DNA of 64,000 nt from Auanema rhodensis (Eukaryota > Nematoda > Chromadorea > Rhabditida > Rhabditidae), in assembly GCA_964057225.1 (NCBI GenBank), contig OZ059897.1, forward strand, positions 18,290,001-18,354,000, written 5' to 3'. The position numbers and the translations under genes are program-made. The notes under the pieces were generated by a model. It made no database searches and had not been told where the DNA came from. It saw nothing but the letters and a program-made list of their open reading frames with translations. The number at the start of each line of letters is the position of its first letter. Positions within the stretch are counted from its first letter, which is position 1. Positions 55,757 through 62,519 of this stretch are shown here, piece after piece.

Positions 55757-56352
55757 CTTTAAATCCTCAATAAACTAAAAATTCTTATTAAGATAACATG
55801 TTTCTTTGTTTTAACCAACCATCTTAATTATGTCTGGGTGCGGCCTATAAGCTAACACTTCGTCTTGATCATACAAGACGAGGTCAGCGTACAGCTTCCT
55901 CAAGACAAAAGTCATTCCCGATAGACCTTCATAAGCCATTCTTTGATTTATTTTTTTTTTTCAGCTCTACAAATATAAAGATTCTTATGCATAAAAAGGG
56001 GACATAAAACGACTGAAAATCTCTCTCATACTTTCAAGAATTCAATTAGAGTAAAGTATTAAGATTGAGGCTAGAAAGAGCGAAGACCAAAAAAAATTTA
56101 TAATTGATGAACATCTGTGAAATAGAATAAAGAAAAGAGAATACGGTAGATAGGCGGAGCCAGATCTCAGGCCAAGATTTTAAAACTCTTTCTCATCTAA
56201 TAACGATTCTCGGCGAAAGACGCCACGTCTCAATCTTCAAACGTTTCTTACTTTTCCTATAACCGACCCGAATTTCTTGTCACTCATTCAACGTCAACAT
56301 CCCCCATATAACGAAACACTCGCGGTTTTTCCGAACCAAGAGTGATTCCAAA
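55757..56352 (+). other. non-coding leader with splice-acceptor-like and promoter-like motifs
   Basis: Contains an exact T11 run followed by CAG (55951-55964), a strong 3' splice-site shape, then ATAAAAAG (55991-55998), then AATAAA (56126-56131). The polyprotein frame is open back to 56263, after a TAA at 56260-56262, but has no ATG in that stretch. Read as leader, the T-run could be the acceptor of a 5' UTR intron; a CAG/GTACAA donor-like site sits at 54550/54551. Read as LTR, the ATAAAAAG and AATAAA pair would be U3 and R signals of a long LTR ending near 56349, with TGGCACGAAG as a possible but unmatched primer-binding site. Confidence 0.4.
55991..55998 (+). promoter_or_regulatory. second TATA-box candidate
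   Basis: ATAAAAAG in the context GCATAAAAAGGGGAC, about 360 bp before the polyprotein, with AATAAA 128 bp downstream. It could drive the polyprotein transcript directly. No initiator or other element supports it. Confidence 0.3.
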
Positions 56353-57360
56353 GTGGCACGAAGATACTCTTCGGCCGTCCCTGCTCTATACCCTTCTGAG
56401 TCCAGTGACGACATCGCAGTCGCCAGTCGAACCAGAAGCCGCACTCGACTCCTCAGTGTTCAGATTGAAGAGCCTGAACAAGAGGTAAAACCCAAAGTCG
56501 AGAAAACCTTCATTCCTCGAGAAGGCACGTATTCACCTCCGGACAACACCGAGGAGGACCCTGATTTCTATATTCAGGACTACAATATTCAAACTTCAGC
56601 TTCAACTCCAAAGATAATACCGCTTATAAAGGCCAGACGAGCTGTCAACCCTTCATATTCAATTATTGACTGGGTTTCAGCACATCCCGAGAAGTTTTAT
56701 TTCTTCTTAAGAAGTCCCGTATCTGATAAATCCATACAACGTTTCCTTCAAACATACGAAATACACGACCCTGAGGAAGCAATACTTTATTTTCTTGCGC
56801 AAAAGGAACTGGCAGCAACCACTCGCGGCGCTATACGGTATTTAACCTCACAACAATTATTAGAACAGATAGGTGACAGATTAACAGCACACGAATTTGA
56901 CGAAAAACTGCTAGAAAAAGACGGATCCTACCGTGAAAGAGCCGAAAGCATAGCGATGGAGTTAGCTTATACACCGGTAATATTTGAAAACAATCTGTCG
57001 GTACCATCAAGGCAAGAGGTTTTAAAATCCTTTGTGAACATGCCGCCGATCCGACCAACTCTAACAACTGACAATGCTGATGAGCGTATAGTACTTAGAA
57101 ACACTCTTTACTTATACCATAACTTGATGACATTGCGAGTAATAAGGCCAAATAAAACAGCAGCAGCCGTAGATGATGAAAAGTTCCGACAATTAACAAT
57201 CAATGTGCCAGATACCAACAAATTATATCGAGATAAAGATTCTAACTACGGTATATCGATAGGGCCCCACCCTCGCATTCAAAACCCAAGCGCAGATACA
57301 CGCCAGCTACTTATAAAAACATTTTTACCACTGTTAGAGGATATTGAAACACCGCCTTAT
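56353..57360 (+). other. polyprotein N-terminal region, gag position, unrecognised
   Basis: Residues 1-336. Basic and Ser/Arg-rich start (TRSRTR around 26-31), an acidic stretch, then a probably helical part with aromatic and Leu-rich segments from about residue 108. There is no major homology region and no CCHC knuckle that I can see. By position it would be matrix/capsid, but sequence does not show it. No N-terminal signal peptide is visible, which matters for the envelope-like segment downstream. Confidence 0.5.
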
Positions 57361-60300
57361 CTGACTAGAAGACTGTCATTAACGACAACAACGGACAAAC
57401 CCGCTTCACTAGTTCAGGAGACAACTAAAAGCCATACGACTCGGATTCCGACGACAACCACAGTTGAGACGACAACAGCCGCGATAACTACGACTCTCTC
57501 GCCAACAACATTAGCAACAGTCACTGACACGGCGTCACGAATCTTAAGGAAACAAAGAACATCATCTCCACCCGTAGAAACCAGAGAAATTCAGGCTCAG
57601 GCAACGTATACAGCGTCAAAAGTGAACAACGAAATACAATTCAACCTCAACGTATCTCGCAGAATAGCTCAAGATCATCTACAATATACAACAACACTCA
57701 TACAAGAAGAGCTACAGAAACATTTCATGGAATCTTATGAATCCATATGTGAGATTCAAAATAGATACCTCGAGCTATGGCGTTCTATTTTACACATAGA
57801 ACCTACAATAGCAATGAGGACTATTTTAGGAAGAGAGGATATTGCAGCCCGTTTCGTAGGCAGCGATATAGTTCATGTTCATATATGCCTACCTCTTCAA
57901 CCTAAAGCTGTTTATCATAATCATAAGATCAATGATACATGCTATTTGGAAACACCAGTAATAACAGAAGATGAGAGATTATATTTTGCTGCTCCAGGAT
58001 CAAGAGACTTATTAACACATGGAAAAGAGATAGATTGCGAACATGTACCCACAGATGTATACTATCAAAATGGAGAATGGATAAATATAAATGGATCGGT
58101 TGAAGTAAAACCAATATCACTCTTTGATAAAGCGCAATACCACCAATTAACACCTTTAAAGTTCACAGGCGCTAACTTATACACCAATTTATCATTGAGA
58201 GTTTACTCAATGTCAACAGCTATTGCATATGGAGCAAGTTTAGCATCCATACGACAGAACCATGTTTTACATACTATTCACAACGATCCAAAAATTACGT
58301 CCGCCTTTAATCTTTTGAAAAAGGGCAGTGACTATATCTCTAAAGCAGCTGAGTTCACAACTTCCGCCTGGACTAGCGTAAAGCAATTTCTAATAGGATC
58401 AATTGAGAGAACACTCATCTTCATAGGATCAATGGTTACGATTGCCGCAGTATTAATAATTCTTTTCGTTGTTGCTAAATTTTGGTTCTTCAGAGCCACT
58501 CCACTAACCGTAATGCATGTCCACGAAATAGATAATGAGCCCCCAAGCTATGAAGAAACATTGGAACTTGTAAGCCGCCCAGACCAACAGATGCCAGATA
58601 ACATCATGAAGCAATACTATCCTGCTTTAGTAACATTTATTCCAATCGCAATACCATTTGTTGCTTCTATTGTATCAGCGGAAACAAAGTTACCATTAAT
58701 ATATATATCAGTTGAAGATAAACTGATTTTAGCTTTATGGGATTCAGGCTCATCAGTGTCATATGTTAGGCTCTCCACCCTCAAATATCTGAACATGGCC
58801 GAAAATGTCAAGAAGAGACATTTAGTAGCGATGGCAGCCAACAAGTCCACTTTCACATTTTATGGAAAGATAAATCTTGTAATTGAAATTGCCGGTTACG
58901 AGATCGAACACACCTTTTTGGTCTCAAACGATCATGACTGTCCTGCTCCCGCTTTAATTGGACTAGATTTCATGAAAGCGCTTGACAGCGAAAACATCGA
59001 CGTCAGCCTTAAACCATCCAAGAAGAGGTTGGAGATTGGAAACAATGCCATCCCATTAATAGGAAACGAATCTATTAAGCATACGGAGATAACTGTGAAT
59101 ATCATTAATTTAAGAACAAAAACATTAAAGCCTGATGAAGAGGCACCTATCCCAATAAAGACAGATAAACCACTAGAATCTAACGAAGTGGTTGTCTTAG
59201 GGGATAGTGGAAGCGCATTAAAATCATTATATCCAACTGCGTTTCGTGATACCAGTGGAGTATATGTTATGTTCCGTAACAATACCGATGAAACAATAGC
59301 TATGGAAGCTAATTCAGTCATCGGACAGGCAATAATTGGAGAAATTCCGGCTTGTGAACCCTTTAAGCATAAGCCAATTCTACCATATGTTCCGCCAGAG
59401 GCCGATTGGGAGAGTAAACTACCATATTTTCCAAGAGACTTCATAAAAGATCTTGATCTAGAGAATGCTGATCTCACGAAAGAAGAAAAACATGAGCTTA
59501 CAAAAATAATTGAAAGCCATCGTGAGGCATTTCTTAACGAGGACAGGAAAATAGGCTTATTTAAAGGTCCTATAGAGCATACCATACCATTGAGAACAGA
59601 TATGGATATGCCAAAGCCGAGAATAACACGTATTCCCTTAGGAAAACAGGAAGAAATTGAAAAACAAGTCAAAGAAATGCTTGAGCAAGGCATAATAGAG
59701 CCTTCTACATCTCTATTTAATAGCCCTGTAGTACTAGTTAAGAAGAAAGATGACACGTATAGGTTTGTGACAGATTTTCGAGCTTTAAATAATGTCACAC
59801 GCAAGCAAACTTATGTCATTCCAAGCATTTCTGACATAGTTGATTTGGCAGCAGGCGCCCAATTTTTCTCAAACTTCGATTTAGTGTCAGGATTTTTTCA
59901 AATATCCTTGAGAAAATCAGATCGACCACTAACAGCATTTACGACCACATCCGGCACATACCAGTACAAACGGATGCCGATGGGCCTTTGTGGAGCCCCT
60001 CATACCTTTCAAACAGCAGTAAGGTATTTGCAAAGTAAATGTTCTTGTAAACTATTTGTTTATTTGGACGATCTATTAGTTATATCTGATACAAGAGAAC
60101 AACATCTCAAAGATATCGATGATTTACTGCAAGCAGTAGAAGAATTGGGAATGAAGATAAAGCTTAAGAAATGCGCTTTTGCTCAACCAGAAGTGAAATT
60201 TCTAGGACTTATTGTAGGACGTCAAGGTATAAAACCTGACCCTCAAAAAGTCGCCGCCATACAAGATTATCCGGCACCAAAGAATGCAACAGGTGTACGA

Positions 60301-62364
60301 GCATTCTTGGGAATGGTTGGATTCTTTCGCAAATTCATGAAAGATTTTGCACGTATCGCAAGCCCTTTATACGATCTGACAAAGGCAGATACTGAATTCA
60401 AATGGGAAAACAAACATCAAGAAGCTTTAGACCTCCTTAAAAGAAGTTTAATACAGGCACCCGTTTTAAGCCCACCTAAATCGGACCGCTTGTTTATAGT
60501 TGAAAGCGACGGTAGTAACATCGCCATAGGTGCTGTATTATTACAACCGGAAGATCCAAAACAACCTCTGAAAAATCTACACCCTATCGCATTTGCAAGC
60601 AGAAAACTAGTTAAAGCCGAACGTAACTACGCACCAATCGAGATAGAAGCATTAGGCCTTGTATATGCATTAAATCAATTCCGTACATACATTCTTGGAA
60701 CTCATACTATATGTATTACGGACCATCGACCTCTTACCAGCTTAATGACACGCAGAGACTTATTTGGTCGTCTTGCGAAGTTCCAGCTGGTCATCCAAGA
60801 ATATGATATTGAAATAAAATATCGCGCAGGCCAATTAAATAAAGTATGCGATGCTCTATCTCGATATATAGGTGAAGAAGCTAACGATGCTAAGCCGGAA
60901 ACAAAGAAGAAGAAAATGGAAGAAATTCACATTAACGCCATAAATACACCAACAATAAAGGAAATTCAACTAAGCACCCCTTGGATTAAACGGACGATAG
61001 CGGAGATTGAATATAGAGCACAAAAGAACATGACAGCTAATGACAGATATTGTGTCATAAATGACTTGCTCTATACAAAACCAACAGACAAAAAGCCACA
61101 ACCCGCTATCGTAATACCACAAGAACACCCCATAATTGAGGAAATAATCAAAGTTTTTCATGAGGATCCTACAATTGCAGCACATCAAGGAATTATTAAA
61201 ACAAAAGAAGCAATTCTAAGAAGATTCTATTGGACAAATATGCAGAACGACATTACTATATTCATCAAGAACTGCATTAAATGTGCTCAAAGAAAAAAAG
61301 ATCCACATTCCATGACGGTACAACCAATAGGTCATTTTGAGATACCAAGCAAGCCATTTGAACGAGTCCACATGGACGTAATGGGACCATTTCCCCCTTC
61401 AAAAAGAAACTGTACCTACGTCATTACCATGCAAGACGCATTTACAAAATGGTCAACAACAATTGCTGTACCACAAATAACAACGGAAATCACAATTGAT
61501 CGATTTCTAAGACATTTCGTTTACATTTTTGGACCACCCCATCGCTTGATCACCGATAGAGGTTCAAACTTTGTATCTAAAAAGTTCGAAGAAATGTGTA
61601 CTAAACTTGGAATCAAACATGAACCAACACTACCACACCAAAAGAACTCAAATGGACAAGTGGAAAGACTTCACCGAACCCTCGAAGAAGGATTAACCCA
61701 CTACTTAAAAGAGGACCTTAGTGACTGGGATACTGTATTACCAAAAATCACTTTTGCTATTAACAATATTCAGCACGCGACTACAGGGATTGCGCCATAC
61801 ATTGCATTATTCGGTAAAGAATGCAGAATGTCAATGGACGCTGAATTACCAGAAACGATCACCAAAATTCAAGAAATTTCTGAAGAATTACTCCAAAGAA
61901 GACCAGATATGGACAAGAGAGACGAAATAATAAAGAACCGCATAGCTAAAAATCAAGAAAATGCGAAAAAGAAGAAAGATAGAACGCAAAGAGCACACCA
62001 TAGAGACATTCAACCGGGCGACATGGTGATGACGACTATAAAATCACACCAAATCGGCCAAAAGCTTCGGAAAAGCTATGATGGACCATGCGAAGTCATC
62101 AACGTAGAAGGATCAAAAGTTCAAATCAGAAATTCATCAGGAAAACTACAAGATATCCACAAAGATAACTTGAAAATCTTCTCTCCTGCTTCACAAAACA
62201 TCTCTTACAACACTCGCGCAAGGTTTCGAGAAAGTCAAGCAGAAGAAGATAGCGACATCGAAATAATAGAAGTGATCAACAGGAACAACAAGGATAGCAT
62301 AGATACAGAGCCAGAAGATGAAAATGAAGACGAAATATGGCTTCCGAGGAATGAAGAAGAATAA
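56353..62364 (+). CDS. retroelement polyprotein: N-terminal region, gB-like envelope segment, PR, RT, RNase H, integrase
   Basis: One uninterrupted 2003-codon frame. Residues about 1-336 are an unrecognised region in the gag position, without CCHC zinc knuckle; 337-402 Thr-rich linker; 417-713 gB-like ectodomain part plus transmembrane helix; 730-733 PPSY; 777-885 aspartic protease (DSG at 797-799); 1075-1300 RT (YLDD at 1237-1240); 1375-1485 RNase H (D1386, E1432, D1457); 1597-1925 integrase (HHCC, D1675, D1735, E1771). The frame lacks stops and frameshifts, so pol is probably functional. The start is a GTG with A at -3 and G at +4; the first in-frame ATG is codon 202. The true start could be this near-cognate codon, a lost ATG, or an upstream exon. 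The protein would be cleaved by its own protease; the enzymes copy RNA into DNA and integrate it. Confidence 0.9.
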   Translation: MARRYSSAVPALYPSESSDDIAVASRTRSRTRLLSVQIEEPEQEVKPKVEKTFIPREGTYSPPDNTEEDPDFYIQDYNIQTSASTPKIIPLIKARRAVNPSYSIIDWVSAHPEKFYFFLRSPVSDKSIQRFLQTYEIHDPEEAILYFLAQKELAATTRGAIRYLTSQQLLEQIGDRLTAHEFDEKLLEKDGSYRERAESIAMELAYTPVIFENNLSVPSRQEVLKSFVNMPPIRPTLTTDNADERIVLRNTLYLYHNLMTLRVIRPNKTAAAVDDEKFRQLTINVPDTNKLYRDKDSNYGISIGPHPRIQNPSADTRQLLIKTFLPLLEDIETPPYLTRRLSLTTTTDKPASLVQETTKSHTTRIPTTTTVETTTAAITTTLSPTTLATVTDTASRILRKQRTSSPPVETREIQAQATYTASKVNNEIQFNLNVSRRIAQDHLQYTTTLIQEELQKHFMESYESICEIQNRYLELWRSILHIEPTIAMRTILGREDIAARFVGSDIVHVHICLPLQPKAVYHNHKINDTCYLETPVITEDERLYFAAPGSRDLLTHGKEIDCEHVPTDVYYQNGEWININGSVEVKPISLFDKAQYHQLTPLKFTGANLYTNLSLRVYSMSTAIAYGASLASIRQNHVLHTIHNDPKITSAFNLLKKGSDYISKAAEFTTSAWTSVKQFLIGSIERTLIFIGSMVTIAAVLIILFVVAKFWFFRATPLTVMHVHEIDNEPPSYEETLELVSRPDQQMPDNIMKQYYPALVTFIPIAIPFVASIVSAETKLPLIYISVEDKLILALWDSGSSVSYVRLSTLKYLNMAENVKKRHLVAMAANKSTFTFYGKINLVIEIAGYEIEHTFLVSNDHDCPAPALIGLDFMKALDSENIDVSLKPSKKRLEIGNNAIPLIGNESIKHTEITVNIINLRTKTLKPDEEAPIPIKTDKPLESNEVVVLGDSGSALKSLYPTAFRDTSGVYVMFRNNTDETIAMEANSVIGQAIIGEIPACEPFKHKPILPYVPPEADWESKLPYFPRDFIKDLDLENADLTKEEKHELTKIIESHREAFLNEDRKIGLFKGPIEHTIPLRTDMDMPKPRITRIPLGKQEEIEKQVKEMLEQGIIEPSTSLFNSPVVLVKKKDDTYRFVTDFRALNNVTRKQTYVIPSISDIVDLAAGAQFFSNFDLVSGFFQISLRKSDRPLTAFTTTSGTYQYKRMPMGLCGAPHTFQTAVRYLQSKCSCKLFVYLDDLLVISDTREQHLKDIDDLLQAVEELGMKIKLKKCAFAQPEVKFLGLIVGRQGIKPDPQKVAAIQDYPAPKNATGVRAFLGMVGFFRKFMKDFARIASPLYDLTKADTEFKWENKHQEALDLLKRSLIQAPVLSPPKSDRLFIVESDGSNIAIGAVLLQPEDPKQPLKNLHPIAFASRKLVKAERNYAPIEIEALGLVYALNQFRTYILGTHTICITDHRPLTSLMTRRDLFGRLAKFQLVIQEYDIEIKYRAGQLNKVCDALSRYIGEEANDAKPETKKKKMEEIHINAINTPTIKEIQLSTPWIKRTIAEIEYRAQKNMTANDRYCVINDLLYTKPTDKKPQPAIVIPQEHPIIEEIIKVFHEDPTIAAHQGIIKTKEAILRRFYWTNMQNDITIFIKNCIKCAQRKKDPHSMTVQPIGHFEIPSKPFERVHMDVMGPFPPSKRNCTYVITMQDAFTKWSTTIAVPQITTEITIDRFLRHFVYIFGPPHRLITDRGSNFVSKKFEEMCTKLGIKHEPTLPHQKNSNGQVERLHRTLEEGLTHYLKEDLSDWDTVLPKITFAINNIQHATTGIAPYIALFGKECRMSMDAELPETITKIQEISEELLQRRPDMDKRDEIIKNRIAKNQENAKKKKDRTQRAHHRDIQPGDMVMTTIKSHQIGQKLRKSYDGPCEVINVEGSKVQIRNSSGKLQDIHKDNLKIFSPASQNISYNTRARFRESQAEEDSDIEIIEVINRNNKDSIDTEPEDENEDEIWLPRNEEE
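57361..57558 (+). other. Thr-rich linker ending in RKQR
   Basis: Residues 337-402. More than a third are Thr, in runs such as TTTT and TTT, with Pro and Ser: a mucin-like, probably unstructured and possibly O-glycosylated spacer. It ends at RKQR (399-402), which fits the minimal R-x-x-R pattern of furin-type cleavage sites, directly before the envelope-like segment. Cleavage is inference. Confidence 0.6.
57601..58491 (+). other. gB-like (class III) envelope glycoprotein C-terminal part with transmembrane helix
   Basis: Residues 417-713. Pattern: C466-x2-Q469, W476, I-x-P about seven residues later, LGRED and AAR-x2-G, then C512-L-P, C530-Y-L-x-T-P and C562, with QNGEW after. This order of Cys, Trp, Gly and Pro resembles the region of gB-family class III fusion glycoproteins between the central helix and the membrane. 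N-x-S/T sites stand at 433, 527, 580 and 612. A hydrophobic helix (about 688-713) follows an amphipathic stretch. The N-terminal fusion domain with fusion loops is not seen. gB-like env genes have been described in some invertebrate retroelements, but as a separate 3' gene, not inside the polyprotein before protease. The similarity is judged by eye. Confidence 0.6.
58492..58680 (+). other. post-membrane tail with PPSY motif
   Basis: Residues 714-776. After the helix comes an acidic tail with EPPSYEETL (PPSY 730-733). PPxY is a late-domain class that recruits Nedd4-type ubiquitin ligases for budding. A second hydrophobic stretch (about 757-775, FIPIAIPFVASIV) ends just before the protease and may be a cleavage-site spacer or a second membrane segment. 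Confidence 0.6.
58681..59007 (+). other. aspartic protease domain
   Basis: Residues about 777-885. ALWDSGSSVSYV carries the catalytic D797-S-G, and ALIGLDF (867-873) is the C-terminal hydrophobic-Gly motif of retropepsins. It would act as a dimer to mature the polyprotein. Confidence 0.85.
59575..60252 (+). other. reverse transcriptase domain
   Basis: Residues about 1075-1300. Motifs in order: FVTDFRALN; FDLVSGFFQI with catalytic D1176; MPMGLCGAP (1208-1216); FVYLDDLLV with D1239 and D1240; KCAF and VKFLGLIV. All three catalytic aspartates are present. The spacing and YLDD box are of Ty3/gypsy type. Confidence 0.95.
60475..60807 (+). other. RNase H domain
   Basis: Residues about 1375-1485. 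ESDGSNIAIGAVL with D1386, EIEALGL with E1432, and ITDHRPL with D1457 supply the acidic residues. It degrades the RNA strand during reverse transcription. It directly follows the RT connection region. Confidence 0.9.
61141..62127 (+). other. integrase domain with HHCC, D,D-35-E and GPY/F-like module
   Basis: Residues about 1597-1925. Zinc-binding H1603-x7-H1611-x29-C1641-x2-C1644; catalytic D1675, D1735 and E1771 with exactly 35 residues between the last two; C-terminal KLRKSYDGPCEV (GP at 1911-1912) corresponds to the GPY/F module. No chromodomain is seen; the last 80 residues are acidic and low in complexity. Confidence 0.9.
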
Positions 62365-62508
62365 CAACAAGATAATGCTACGTTATTTAAATTATTGTAA
62401 CAAAATAACGATGAATTAAAAAAAAAAAAAAAAAATTAATGCTAAATAACATTCAAAATAAAAATAGCATTTAATAGAGATTGAGAAAGGAAAAATAAGG
62501 CAAATTCT
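62365..62508 (+). other. 3' untranslated stretch with A18 run
   Basis: Short AT-rich stretch between the polyprotein stop and the purine tract, with an uninterrupted run of 18 A at 62418-62435. No separate 3' env gene or other open frame lies here, unlike errantivirus-type elements. Confidence 0.7.
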
Positions 62509-62519
62509 AAACGAGGAGA
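62509..62519 (+). promoter_or_regulatory. polypurine tract
   Basis: AAACGAGGAGA, directly before TGTTATGAC. A purine-rich tract ending at an LTR TG is the plus-strand primer of reverse transcription. It has one pyrimidine. A weaker alternative, TTGAAAAAGGGCA, lies just before 63070, where the second repeat copy becomes identical to the first. Confidence 0.6.

Noticed and set aside
58932..59804. 290-codon antisense frame under the protease-RT region
   Set aside because: Shadow of the polyprotein: Ser-rich, no recognisable motif, and the sense strand has clear catalytic motifs.
61721..61930. 69-codon plus-strand frame inside the integrase region
   Set aside because: Out-of-frame overlap with an intact integrase; no independent signals.
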